NCBI GenBank assembly: GCA_027659245.1
Contig: JAQDPW010000006.1
Coordinates: forward strand, 1-19,348
Direction of reading: 5' to 3'
Source: Streptococcaceae bacterium AM104-57
GTDB taxonomy: Bacteria > Bacillota > Bacilli > Lactobacillales > Streptococcaceae
Length of the DNA stretch: 19,348 nucleotides
How positions within the stretch are numbered: position 1 is the first letter of the stretch; each line of letters opens with the position of its first letter. Below the pieces are notes generated by a model. That model searched no databases. It was given only the letters and a program-made list of their open reading frames with translations, and was not told the origin of the DNA. This document shows, one piece after another, positions 7,230-14,607 of the stretch. A program made the translations under genes and the position numbers.

Positions 7230-7316
7230 GGACGGAAAGCTCAGAATTTAGAGAACCCAACTCGGATTGTCAATCCTTCCTTGGTTTTCTAAAATTCAAT
7301 TGCTTTCTAATCGTCC
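7230..7316 (+). other. Long imperfect hairpin, candidate structured RNA
   Basis: Outer pairs GGACG (7230-7234)/CGTCC (7312-7316) and GAAAG (7235-7239)/CTTTC (7303-7307) enclose a 14-bp stem, GAATTTAGAGAACC (7244-7257) with GGTTTTCTAAAATTC (7283-7297; one bulge, one G-U). A small hairpin GGATT/AATCC sits at the tip. No convincing ORF of useful length lies here. The structure was read by eye; function unknown. Confidence 0.55.
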
Positions 7317-7330
7317 TTAGTATCTTATTT

Positions 7331-7362
7331 AATGTCGCCCTGTGAGGCGACGAATAGAAAGG
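7331..7362 (+). promoter_or_regulatory. Stem-loop unit B upstream of carB, PyrR-site-like loop
   Basis: GTCGCC (7334-7339), hexaloop CTGTGA, GGCGAC (7346-7351), then GAATAGAAAGG. The same layout recurs at 7467-7498 with three compensated base-pair changes, so the RNA stem seems conserved. The loop fits CNGNGA, the PyrR-site loop, as in the pyrR leader. The purine-rich flank is longer than in known sites. Role as a second PyrR site is a hypothesis. A 15-codon ORF (7332-7379, MSPCEATNRKAGRFF) overlaps it. Confidence 0.45.
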
Positions 7363-7421
7363 CAGGTCGTTTCTTTTAGTCGCTATCAGGCGAACTAAAA
7401 ACTCCCTGCACTAGATTTTTT
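7362..7421 (+). other. Nested hairpin with U-tract, possible weak terminator
   Basis: GCAGG (7362-7366)/CCTGC (7405-7409) encloses TTTTAG-TCGC (7374-7383), loop TATCAG and GCGA-A-CTAAAA (7390-7400). Six T follow at 7416-7421, but only after a 6-nt gap, and they can also pair with TAAAAAAT at 7442-7449. It would fit an attenuator after unit B, but is not a canonical terminator. Confidence 0.3.
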
Positions 7422-7442
7422 ACTGAAAATGATCGTTTCGCT

Positions 7443-7464
7443 AAAAAATCGTCGGAGAATTTAT
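7443..7464 (+). repeat. 22-bp direct repeat, copy 2
   Basis: Exact copy of 7196-7217, 247 bases downstream. Its GGAG (7454-7457) precedes ATG at 7468 by 10 bases, opening an 18-codon ORF (7468-7524, MATRELPNRKEKGTSSRK) that overlaps stem-loop unit A. Confidence 0.9.
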
Positions 7465-7466
7465 TT

Positions 7467-7498
7467 AATGGCAACCAGAGAGTTGCCGAATAGAAAGG
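7467..7498 (+). promoter_or_regulatory. Stem-loop unit A upstream of carB, PyrR-site-like loop
   Basis: GGCAAC (7470-7475), hexaloop CAGAGA, GTTGCC (7482-7487), followed by GAATAGAAAGG exactly as in unit B. TATTT before the stem can pair with GAATA after it in both units. The loop CAGAGA equals the one I recall from Bacillus PyrR sites. A regulatory RNA role is inferred. Confidence 0.45.
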
Positions 7499-7510
7499 AG
7501 AAGGGTACAA

Positions 7511-7619
7511 GTTCGCGGAAGTGAACACGCCCTAAGAACTGTGTGAAAAAGATAAACATTGATTTGACGCCGAAGGCGTCTGCACCGAGTTTCCTATTTT
7601 CACTGTGTTCTTGACGGGC
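7511..7619 (+). other. Structured leader immediately before carB
   Basis: Hairpin GTTCGC-GGAA-GTGAAC (7511-7526, GNRA-type tetraloop) is followed by a long stem. GCCC (7529-7532)/GGGC (7616-7619), AAGAAC (7534-7539)/GTTCTT (7607-7612) and GTGAAAA (7543-7549)/TTTTCAC (7597-7603) pair, with an inner hairpin GACGCC-GAA-GGCGTC (7566-7580). It ends 15 bases before the carB ATG. It has no U-tract, so it is not a standard terminator. Function unknown. Confidence 0.5.
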
Positions 7620-7634
7620 TTTGTATCATAAACT

Positions 7635-10600
7635 ATGCCTAAACGTACTGATATTCAAAAAATTATGGTGATTGGTTCTGGTCCGATTATTATTGGTCAG
7701 GCTGCTGAGTTTGATTATGCTGGGACCCAGGCCTGCTTGTCTTTGAAAGAGGAAGGGTATGAGGTTGTCTTGGTAAACTCAAACCCTGCGACTATCATGA
7801 CGGACAAGGAGATTGCGGACAAGGTTTACATTGAGCCGATCACACTTGAGTTTGTAACGCGTATTCTCCGTAAAGAACGTCCAGATGCCTTGCTTCCAAC
7901 TCTTGGTGGGCAAACAGGGCTTAACATGGCCATGGAATTGTCTAAAAATGGAATTCTTGATGAATTGGGAGTAGAACTTCTAGGGACTAAATTGTCTGCC
8001 ATCGACCAAGCGGAGGACCGCGATCTTTTTAAACAATTGATGGAAGAGCTGAACCAACCAATCCCTGAATCAGAAATTGTTAACACTGTTGAAGAAGCTG
8101 TTGCCTTTGCAGCAACTATTGGTTACCCAGTGATCGTCCGTCCAGCCTTCACACTTGGAGGTACTGGCGGTGGTATGTGTGCCAATGAGGAAGAATTGCG
8201 TGAAATTGCTGAAAATGGTTTGAAGTTGTCACCTGTTACCCAGTGTTTGATTGAGAGATCTATTGCAGGTTTCAAGGAAATCGAGTACGAGGTTATGCGT
8301 GACTCAGCTGACAATGCCCTGGTTGTTTGTAACATGGAAAACTTTGACCCAGTTGGGATTCACACAGGAGATTCCATTGTATTTGCCCCAGCGCAGACTA
8401 TGTCAGACTATGAAAACCAAATGCTTCGTGATGCCAGCTTGAGCATTATCCGCGCTCTCAAGATTGAAGGAGGATGTAACGTTCAGTTGGCCCTCGATCC
8501 ACACAGCTTTAAGTACTATGTCATCGAAGTAAACCCTCGTGTATCTCGTTCTTCAGCTCTTGCTTCTAAGGCTACGGGGTATCCAATTGCAAAATTGGCT
8601 GCTAAGATTGCAGTCGGTTTGACCTTAGATGAGGTCATCAACCCAGTTACAGGTTCAACTTATGCCATGTTTGAGCCAGCCCTTGACTACGTGGTTGCCA
8701 AAATTCCGCGCTTCCCATTTGACAAGTTTGAAAAGGGTGAGCGCCGTCTTGGTACTCAGATGAAGGCGACTGGAGAAGTCATGGCAATCGGTCGTAACAT
8801 CGAGGAATCTCTCCTTAAGGCTTGTCGTTCCCTTGAAATTGGGGTTCATCACAATGAAATACCTGAACTTGCATCAGTTTCTGATGATGCCTTGATTGAA
8901 AAAGTTGTCAAAGCCCAAGATGACCGTCTTTTCTACGTATCAGAGGCCATTCGCCGTGGTTACACACCAGAAGAAATTGCTGAGCTGACAAAAATCGATA
9001 TCTTCTATCTGGATAAACTCTTGCATATCTTTGAAATTGAACAGGAGTTGGGCTCTCATCCACAAAATCTAGACGTCTTAAAAACTGCCAAACTCAATGG
9101 ATTTTCAGACCGTAAAATTGCTGAACTCTGGAATACTACAGCTGACCAAGTTCGACAACTACGTTTGGAAAACAAGATTGTCCCAGTTTACAAGATGGTA
9201 GATACTTGTGCCGCAGAATTTGAATCAGAAACTCCGTACTTCTACTCAACATATGGATGGGAAAATGAGTCTATCAAGTCTGATAAGGAATCTGTACTAG
9301 TCCTAGGTTCTGGTCCAATCCGTATCGGTCAAGGGGTTGAGTTTGACTACGCAACAGTTCACTCTGTTAAGGCTATCCAGGCTGCTGGCTACGAAGCCAT
9401 CATTATGAACTCAAACCCAGAGACAGTTTCAACAGACTTCTCTGTATCGGATAAACTCTACTTTGAACCATTAACGTTCGAAGATGTGATGAATGTTATT
9501 GACTTAGAGCAACCAAAAGGTGTTATCGTTCAATTTGGTGGTCAAACAGCTATCAACCTTGCTGAGCCATTGGCTAAAGCAGGTGTGACTATCCTTGGTA
9601 CGCAGGTTGCTGACCTAGACCGTGCCGAAGACCGTGACCTCTTCGAGCAAGCCCTCAAAGACTTGGATATTCCACAGCCACCTGGACAGACTGCTACAAA
9701 CGAAGAAGAAGCAGTACTTGCAGCCCGCAAGATTGGTTTCCCAGTCCTTGTTCGTCCTTCTTATGTCTTGGGTGGACGTGCCATGGAAATCGTTGAGAAT
9801 GAAGATGATCTTCGTTCTTACATGCGTACTGCGGTTAAGGCTAGTCCAGACCATCCTGTTCTTGTTGACTCTTATATCGTTGGGCAAGAGTGTGAAGTTG
9901 ATGCCATTTCAGACGGACAAAGTGTCCTCATTCCAGGTATCATGGAACATATCGAACGTGCTGGTGTTCACTCAGGTGACTCCATGGCTGTTTATCCTCC
10001 TCAAACCTTGTCGCAAAAGGTGCAAGAAACTATCGCAGACTATACCAAACGTCTTGCAATCGGCCTCAACTGTCTTGGGATGATGAACATTCAGTTTGTT
10101 ATCAAGGATGAGAAAGTTTACGTTATTGAGGTGAATCCACGTGCCAGTCGTACCGTACCGTTCCTATCAAAAGTAACCAATATCCCTATGGCTCAGGTAG
10201 CGACCAAGCTCATTCTTGGTCAAAGTCTTGAAGAACTTGGTTACCAAGATGGACTTTACCCAGAAAGTAGTCGTGTTCATATCAAGGCGCCAGTCTTCTC
10301 CTTTACCAAACTAGCTAAGGTAGACAGCTTACTTGGTCCTGAGATGAAGTCAACAGGCGAGGTCATGGGTTCTGATACAACTCTTGAAAAAGCACTCTAC
10401 AAGGCCTTTGAAGCTTCTTATCTTCACTTGCCAACCTTTGGGAATGTTGTCTTTACTATCGCTGATGATGCCAAGGAAGAAGCTTTGGGATTGGCTCGTC
10501 GTTTCCAAGAGATTGGATACGGGATTTTGGCGACTCAAGGAACAGCAGCTTTCTTTGAAAGTCATGGCTTGAAGGCTCAACTCGTTGGTAAGATTGGTGA

Positions 10601-10811
10601 TGATGAACATGATATCCCAAGCTATGTTCGTAAAGGGAAAATCCAAGCTATCATCAACACAGTTGGTACTAAGCGAACTGCTGATGAAGATGGTGAACAA
10701 ATCCGCCGTTCAGCTATTGAACACGGAGTTCCTCTCTTTACAGCTTTGGATACAGCGGATGCTATGCTTAAGGTACTTGAAAGCCGTAGCTTCGTTACAG
10801 AAGCAATTTAG
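7635..10811 (+). CDS. carB: Carbamoyl-phosphate synthase large subunit
   Basis: Makes carbamoyl phosphate from bicarbonate, two ATP and CarA-derived ammonia, feeding PyrB and arginine synthesis. 1058 residues, normal for the family. Two homologous ATP-grasp halves: the first opens with [19 protein letters not shown] (12-30), the second with [20 protein letters not shown] near residue 557. Each half has an NPR-containing loop ([13 protein letters not shown] and [13 protein letters not shown]). The C-terminal allosteric (MGS-like) domain covers about the last 130 residues. The N-terminus [10 protein letters not shown] is the conserved start, so 7635 is secure. Yet no Shine-Dalgarno lies in the 20 bases before it (GGGCTTTGTATCATAAACT), which is unusual here. 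It is separated from carA by the nuclease-like ORF and 463 structured bases and may have its own control, as the monocistronic carB of Lactococcus lactis does. Confidence 0.98.
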   Translation: MPKRTDIQKIMVIGSGPIIIGQAAEFDYAGTQACLSLKEEGYEVVLVNSNPATIMTDKEIADKVYIEPITLEFVTRILRKERPDALLPTLGGQTGLNMAMELSKNGILDELGVELLGTKLSAIDQAEDRDLFKQLMEELNQPIPESEIVNTVEEAVAFAATIGYPVIVRPAFTLGGTGGGMCANEEELREIAENGLKLSPVTQCLIERSIAGFKEIEYEVMRDSADNALVVCNMENFDPVGIHTGDSIVFAPAQTMSDYENQMLRDASLSIIRALKIEGGCNVQLALDPHSFKYYVIEVNPRVSRSSALASKATGYPIAKLAAKIAVGLTLDEVINPVTGSTYAMFEPALDYVVAKIPRFPFDKFEKGERRLGTQMKATGEVMAIGRNIEESLLKACRSLEIGVHHNEIPELASVSDDALIEKVVKAQDDRLFYVSEAIRRGYTPEEIAELTKIDIFYLDKLLHIFEIEQELGSHPQNLDVLKTAKLNGFSDRKIAELWNTTADQVRQLRLENKIVPVYKMVDTCAAEFESETPYFYSTYGWENESIKSDKESVLVLGSGPIRIGQGVEFDYATVHSVKAIQAAGYEAIIMNSNPETVSTDFSVSDKLYFEPLTFEDVMNVIDLEQPKGVIVQFGGQTAINLAEPLAKAGVTILGTQVADLDRAEDRDLFEQALKDLDIPQPPGQTATNEEEAVLAARKIGFPVLVRPSYVLGGRAMEIVENEDDLRSYMRTAVKASPDHPVLVDSYIVGQECEVDAISDGQSVLIPGIMEHIERAGVHSGDSMAVYPPQTLSQKVQETIADYTKRLAIGLNCLGMMNIQFVIKDEKVYVIEVNPRASRTVPFLSKVTNIPMAQVATKLILGQSLEELGYQDGLYPESSRVHIKAPVFSFTKLAKVDSLLGPEMKSTGEVMGSDTTLEKALYKAFEASYLHLPTFGNVVFTIADDAKEEALGLARRFQEIGYGILATQGTAAFFESHGLKAQLVGKIGDDEHDIPSYVRKGKIQAIINTVGTKRTADEDGEQIRRSAIEHGVPLFTALDTADAMLKVLESRSFVTEAI

Positions 10812-10842
10812 TTTCTTGTTAAATGATCTAAGTAGCTTTTAT

Positions 10843-10868
10843 CCAGCGTCAAAAGACGCTGGTTTTTC
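10843..10868 (+). terminator. pyr/car operon terminator
   Basis: CCAGCGTC (10843-10850), loop AAAA and GACGCTGG (10855-10862), followed by TTTTTCC. Confidence 0.93.
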
Positions 10869-11023
10869 CTCTTTTATAGAGAAATCGAGTTAGAAATAAT
10901 AGTTACAGTTCACTATTAAATGTCAAAGTTTATCAATAGATTTATCATTATCGTTAATGAGTAGACTTATTCTGACTTTCCCTAAAATTTTGTTGAATTT
11001 TCTTAAGTTTTTATCATATTTTT

Positions 11024-11029
11024 TATAAT
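11024..11029 (+). promoter_or_regulatory. Putative mntH -10 box overlapped by operator repeat
   Basis: A consensus TATAAT whose last two bases are shared with the first 22-bp repeat. No strong -35 is seen at 16-18 bp (TCTTAA at 17); TTAAGT lies at 15. The stretch 10869-11023 before it is AT-rich with no ORF or other feature I can support. Between the repeats and the gene, an 8-bp inverted repeat (ATGAAAAA/TTTTTCAT, 11095-11118) may fold. Confidence 0.5.
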
Positions 11030-11093
11030 TAAGGTGCCTTAAGAAAAATATTAAGGTGCCTTAAGAAAAATATTAAGGTGCCTTAAGAAAAAT
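11028..11093 (+). repeat. Three perfect 22-bp tandem repeats, probable metalloregulator operators
   Basis: Copies at 11028-11049, 11050-11071 and 11072-11093 are identical. Each holds the palindrome TTAAGG-TG-CCTTAA plus a GAAAAA tail. The 22-bp period (about two helical turns) puts every palindrome on the same DNA face. Position at the -10/+1 region of an NRAMP gene suggests a DtxR/MntR-family repressor using Mn2+ or Fe2+. TGCCTTAAG also resembles Bacillus MntR boxes as I remember them. The regulator is not in the window. Confidence 0.75.
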
Positions 11094-11210
11094 AATGAAA
11101 AAACTAAATGTTTTTCATATAGTTTTCATTGTTTTAATAGTTTAAAGTCAATCTTATTTTTCTCTAATAGAAAATAATGAAAAAGTAGGTTTAGAAAGAG
11201 GTAAGTATCT

Positions 11211-12545
11211 ATGTCTTCTCATAAAAAAGTGTCACTCTCTGAGATTAATCAATCTATCGATACTCCAAATAACAATCATTTCTGGCAAAATTTAAAGGCC
11301 TTTTTAGGTCCGGGTGCTCTTGTCGCAGTTGGTTATATGGATCCAGGAAACTGGATTACCAGTGTAGTCGGTGGTGCTTCCTATAAGTATAGTCTCTTGT
11401 TTGTTATCTTGATTTCATCTCTCATTGCCATGCAACTTCAGCAGATGGCAGGAAAGCTTGGGATTGTAACCCAGATGGACCTGGCTCAAGCAACGGCTCA
11501 TCATTCACCTAAATGGCTTCGTTATAGTCTATGGGTGATTTTAGAATTAGCCTTGATGGCGACAGATCTGGCAGAAGTTCTAGGTTCAGCGATTGCTCTC
11601 AATCTTCTCTTTAAGATTCCGATTATGATAGCCATCCTTTTGACGGTTCTAGATGTCTTTCTCTTATTGCTACTGATGAAGTTTGGCTTTAAGAAGATTG
11701 AAGCTATTGTGACAACACTGATTTTAACGATTTTAGCAATCTTTACTTATCTGGTAGCTTTGTCACATCCAAGCTTCCAAGGAATCGTTGAGGGTTATCT
11801 ACCGAATGCAACCTTATTTGAAAGTCCTTTGCCAGGGCATGAAAGTCAATTAACCTTGGCGTTAGGTATCGTGGGTGCGACAGTGATGCCCCATAACCTC
11901 TATTTGCATTCTTCCTTGTCTCAAACTCGGAAAATCAATCACAAGGACAAGAATGATGTTCGAAAAGCCGTGCGCTTTATGACCTGGGATTCAAATCTTC
12001 AACTGTCCTTGGCCTTTATCGTTAACTCCCTTCTTTTAATCTTAGGTGCGGCCCTCTTTTTCGGACATGCATCTGAGATTTCTGCCTTTTCTCAAATGTA
12101 TAACGCCCTGCAGGATTCTACTATTGCAGGAGCTATAGCTAGCTCAACCTTATCAACCTTGTTTGCCTTGGCTTTATTAGCCAGTGGTCAGAATTCGACA
12201 ATTACGGGTACCTTGACTGGACAAATCGTTATGGAAGGTTTCTTGCATATGAGATTGCCTCAATGGTTCATTCGTTTGGCAACTCGTCTCTTTGCCTTGT
12301 TGCCTGTCATGATTGTAGCGGTTGTGTTTGGTCATCAGGAAAAAACCTTGGATCAGTTATTGGTTTATTCACAGGTCTTTCTTTCAATCGCCCTTCCATT
12401 TTCAATCTTTCCTTTGATTTATCTAACTTCTAAGAAATCACTGATGGGAGAATTTACTAATGCCAAGTGGAATACTATCCTTGGTTATATTGTTTCCATT
12501 ATCTTAACTGTTCTCAATGTGAAATTGCTGTTTGATATTTTTTAA
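11211..12545 (+). CDS. mntH: NRAMP-family Mn2+/Fe2+ transporter
   Basis: Proton-coupled divalent metal importer of the cytoplasmic membrane. 444 residues, about 11 hydrophobic segments. The two metal-site motifs are intact: DPGN (D44-N47, in GYMDPGNW) in the first membrane helix and A223-X-X-M226-P-H (GATVMPHNLYLHS) in the sixth. The Met ligand supports selectivity for Mn2+/Fe2+ over Ca2+/Mg2+. The N-terminus MSSHKKVSLSEINQS is a short cytosolic tail; GAGG precedes the ATG by about 9 bases. It stands alone, between the carB terminator and its own terminator, behind the tandem operator repeats, so it is probably repressed when metal is plentiful. From memory, the gene is missing at this place in pneumococcal references and is patchy among mitis-group strains. 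Confidence 0.93.
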   Translation: MSSHKKVSLSEINQSIDTPNNNHFWQNLKAFLGPGALVAVGYMDPGNWITSVVGGASYKYSLLFVILISSLIAMQLQQMAGKLGIVTQMDLAQATAHHSPKWLRYSLWVILELALMATDLAEVLGSAIALNLLFKIPIMIAILLTVLDVFLLLLLMKFGFKKIEAIVTTLILTILAIFTYLVALSHPSFQGIVEGYLPNATLFESPLPGHESQLTLALGIVGATVMPHNLYLHSSLSQTRKINHKDKNDVRKAVRFMTWDSNLQLSLAFIVNSLLLILGAALFFGHASEISAFSQMYNALQDSTIAGAIASSTLSTLFALALLASGQNSTITGTLTGQIVMEGFLHMRLPQWFIRLATRLFALLPVMIVAVVFGHQEKTLDQLLVYSQVFLSIALPFSIFPLIYLTSKKSLMGEFTNAKWNTILGYIVSIILTVLNVKLLFDIF

Positions 12546-12604
12546 GAGCATCTGAGATGAAGTTGAAGAAGACTAGCATTTGATTATTAAAAATGACGAA
12601 AAAG

Positions 12605-12640
12605 AAATCACCCGAGAGTTAAATCTTGGGTGATTTTTTA
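12605..12640 (+). terminator. mntH terminator
   Basis: AAATCACCCGAGA pairs with TCTTGGGTGATTT (13 bp, one G-U) around the loop GTTAAA, then continues into a T run. Confidence 0.9.
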
Positions 12641-12672
12641 GAATCCTCATCTTAGAGATGAAAAATCCATTA

Positions 12673-12697
12673 TAAAAAGCTGCATCAAGATGCAGCT
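12673..12697 (-). terminator. tRNA-Ser terminator
   Basis: On the minus strand AGCTGCAT (12697-12690), loop CTTG and ATGCAGCT (12685-12678), followed by TTTTTAT. It lies 12 bases after the tRNA 3' end. Confidence 0.85.
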
Positions 12698-12709
12698 ACA
12701 CTATAGCAA

Positions 12710-12797
12710 CGGAAGACATGGGATTCGAACCCACGCACGCTTTCACACGCCTACCGCGTTTCCAACACGGCCTCTTAAGCCTCTTGAGTAATCTTCC
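12710..12797 (-). tRNA. tRNA-Ser (anticodon GGA)
   Basis: An 88-nt class II tRNA on the minus strand. The acceptor stem GGAAGAT/GTCTTCC has discriminator G. The anticodon stem CCGTG/CGCGG carries the loop TTGGAAA with anticodon GGA, reading UCC and UCU. A long variable arm and T arm GTGGG-TTCGAAT-CCCAT follow. CCA is not encoded. It has its own promoter and terminator, so it is a single-gene unit; tRNA genes like this are common insertion targets, but no integrase or att repeat is seen here. Confidence 0.95.
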
Positions 12798-12812
12798 AAT
12801 ACTTACTAAAAT

Positions 12813-12841
12813 AGTTTATCATAAAGGGATTTATCTTGCAA
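12813..12841 (-). promoter_or_regulatory. tRNA-Ser promoter
   Basis: On the minus strand TTGCAA (12841-12836), a 17-bp spacer and TAAACT (12818-12813) with a TG extension (TGATAAACT). It is 15 bases before the mature 5' end. Confidence 0.7.
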
Positions 12842-12860
12842 ATAAAATTCAAACAATTGG

Positions 12861-12900
12861 CAAAATGATAGAAAATGAAAGAAAGTGATAAAAAGTGCTT
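12861..12900 (+). promoter_or_regulatory. 10-bp-phased repeats, probable FruR operator
   Basis: Four consecutive 10-mers, CAAAATGATA, GAAAATGAAA, GAAAGTGATA and AAAAGTGCTT, share the core AAARTG. The array runs up to and into the -35 box. Helical phasing next to a DeoR-family repressor gene suggests multiple operator half-sites (inference). Confidence 0.5.
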
Positions 12901-12926
12901 GACTTTGATTTTTTTTGTGGTAGAAT
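12899..12926 (+). promoter_or_regulatory. fru operon promoter
   Basis: TTGACT (12899-12904), a 16-bp T-rich spacer and TAGAAT (12921-12926). Confidence 0.8.
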
Positions 12927-12931
12927 GATTA

Positions 12932-12947
12932 TTGTAATCGTTAACAG
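12932..12947 (+). promoter_or_regulatory. cre-like CcpA site
   Basis: TTGTAATCGTTAACAG matches 14 of 16 positions of the cre consensus WTGNNARCGNWWWCAW. It spans the predicted transcription start, a position where CcpA would repress by blocking polymerase (glucose repression of fructose uptake). Confidence 0.6.
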
Positions 12948-12958
12948 GAGGTGAGTAA

Positions 12959-13699
12959 GTGCTAAAAACTGAGAGAAAAAAATTGATTTTAGAGGAGCTG
13001 GGCAAACATAAAGTCGTTTCTCTAGAGAAATTAGTAGGTTTGTTAGATACGTCAGAATCAACGGTTAGACGAGATTTAGATGAATTGGAATCGGAAAATA
13101 AACTTCGCCGAGTTCATGGAGGAGCAGAGTTGCCACACTCCTTGCAAGAAGAAGAAACCATTCAAGAAAAATCTGTCAAAAACCTTCAAGAGAAAAAGTT
13201 GATTGCTCAAAAGGCAGCTTCCCTCATCAAAGAAAAGGATGTTATCTTTGTGGATGCAGGAAGTACGACAGCCTTTCTCATTAAGGAATTGGAGCGAAAA
13301 GACATTACTGTAGTAACCAACTCCATTCACCATGCGGTTCAATTAGTGGATAAGCAAATCCCAACAGTCATTATCGGTGGTGGAGTCAAGATGACAACTG
13401 ATGCCAGCATCGGAGGAGTAGCTCTCAATCAGATTAACCAACTGCACTTTGATCGTGCCTTTATTGGAATGAATGGTGTAGATGAAGGTTACTTTACAAC
13501 TCCAGATATGGAGGAGGGCGCCGTCAAGCGTGCTATCTTAGAAAATGCTAAACAGACATATGTTCTAGCAGATTCATCCAAGATTGGTCAGTCTTGTTTT
13601 GCTAAGGTAGCTCCTATAAAACGTGCTATTGTCATTACAAGCAAGGGTCACGAGCTCTTGTCAGCTATCAAAGAGAAAACGGAGGTAATAGAAGTATGA
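12959..13699 (+). CDS. fruR: DeoR-family fructose operon repressor
   Basis: Transcription regulator of 246 residues. The N-terminal winged helix-turn-helix (residues 1-60: VSLEKLVGLLDTSESTVRRD at about 19-38, then RRVHGGAE) is typical of DeoR. The C-terminal sugar-phosphate sensor domain includes VDAGSTTAFL, VTNSIHHAVQL and IGGGVK. The inducer is probably fructose-1-phosphate (family knowledge). The start codon is GTG at 12959, supported by AGGAGG (12947-12952) with a 6-7-base spacing. It is the first gene of fruR-fruK-fruA and probably represses its own operon through the phased repeats upstream. The stop overlaps the fruK start (ATGA). Confidence 0.93.
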   Translation: MLKTERKKLILEELGKHKVVSLEKLVGLLDTSESTVRRDLDELESENKLRRVHGGAELPHSLQEEETIQEKSVKNLQEKKLIAQKAASLIKEKDVIFVDAGSTTAFLIKELERKDITVVTNSIHHAVQLVDKQIPTVIIGGGVKMTTDASIGGVALNQINQLHFDRAFIGMNGVDEGYFTTPDMEEGAVKRAILENAKQTYVLADSSKIGQSCFAKVAPIKRAIVITSKGHELLSAIKEKTEVIEV

Positions 13700-14607
13700 T
13701 TTATACAGTCACGCTTAATCCATCTATAGACTACATTGTCCGTTTGGACAAAGTGGAAGTTGGTAGTGTCAATCGTATGGATAGTGATGATAAGTTTGCT
13801 GGTGGTAAAGGTATCAATGTTAGCCGTGTCTTGAAGCGTTTGGATCTTCCAAATACAGCGACAGGCTTCATCGGTGGCTTTACAGGTAAATTTATCACTG
13901 ATACTTTAGCTGAAGAGCAAATTGAAACCCGATTTGTCCAAGTGGCAGAAGATACGCGTATCAATGTCAAGATCAAAGCAGACCAAGAAACAGAAATCAA
14001 TGGGACTGGTCCTACTGTTGAAGCTGAACAACTTGAAGAGTTAAAAGCTATTCTTTCAAGTTTAACAGCAGAAGATACAGTTGTCTTTGCAGGTTCGAGT
14101 GCTAAAAACTTAGGCAATGTCATCTACAAGGATTTGATTGCCTTGACTCGTCAAACAGGTGCCCAAGTAGTTTGTGACTTTGAAGGTCAAACTTTGATTG
14201 ATAGTTTGGATTATCAACCACTTTTGGTCAAGCCAAACAATCATGAACTGGGAGCTATCTTTGGAGTCAAGCTTGAAAGCCTTGATGAAATAGAGAAATA
14301 CGCTCGAAAATTGCTAGCTAAAGGTGCTCAAAACGTTATTATTTCTATGGCTGGCGATGGAGCTTTTCTGGTAACATCAGAGGGAGCTTACTTTGCTAAA
14401 CCGATCAAGGGAATAGTGAAAAACTCAGTTGGGGCTGGTGACTCTATGGTTGCTGGATTTACAGGTGAGTTTGTCAAATCAAAAGACGCAGTAGAAGCCT
14501 TCAAGTGGGGAGTGGCATGTGGAACAGCAACCACCTTCTCAGATGACTTGGCGACTGCAGCATTTATTAAAGAAACTTATGAAAAAGTTGAGGTAGAAAA
14601 AAGATGA
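13696..14607 (+). CDS. fruK: 1-phosphofructokinase
   Basis: Phosphorylates fructose-1-phosphate, the product of FruA, to fructose-1,6-bisphosphate with ATP. 303 residues, PfkB/ribokinase fold. The N-terminal GGKG motif (36-39, in FAGGKGINVSRVL) binds the substrate. The C-terminal NSVGAGDSMVAGF has catalytic base D249 and the anion hole. It overlaps fruR and fruA by four bases each (ATGA), so all three are translationally coupled. Called fruB in some streptococcal annotations. tagatose-6-phosphate kinase is an alternative from the same family, ruled out by the flanking fru genes. Confidence 0.95.
   Translation: MIYTVTLNPSIDYIVRLDKVEVGSVNRMDSDDKFAGGKGINVSRVLKRLDLPNTATGFIGGFTGKFITDTLAEEQIETRFVQVAEDTRINVKIKADQETEINGTGPTVEAEQLEELKAILSSLTAEDTVVFAGSSAKNLGNVIYKDLIALTRQTGAQVVCDFEGQTLIDSLDYQPLLVKPNNHELGAIFGVKLESLDEIEKYARKLLAKGAQNVIISMAGDGAFLVTSEGAYFAKPIKGIVKNSVGAGDSMVAGFTGEFVKSKDAVEAFKWGVACGTATTFSDDLATAAFIKETYEKVEVEKR

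Noticed and set aside
7172..7634. Group I or II intron, or tRNA-like RNA, between carA and carB
   Set aside because: No intron core, no domain V-like element and no cloverleaf; the region lies between genes and not within one.
7571..7634. Separate sigma-A promoter just before carB (TTGACG at 7611-7616)
   Set aside because: The only -10-like hexamer (TATCAT) is 7 bases downstream, far too close.
11028..11093. CRISPR-like reading of the three 22-bp repeats
   Set aside because: The copies abut with no spacers, and they contain a palindrome at a promoter; tandem operators fit better.
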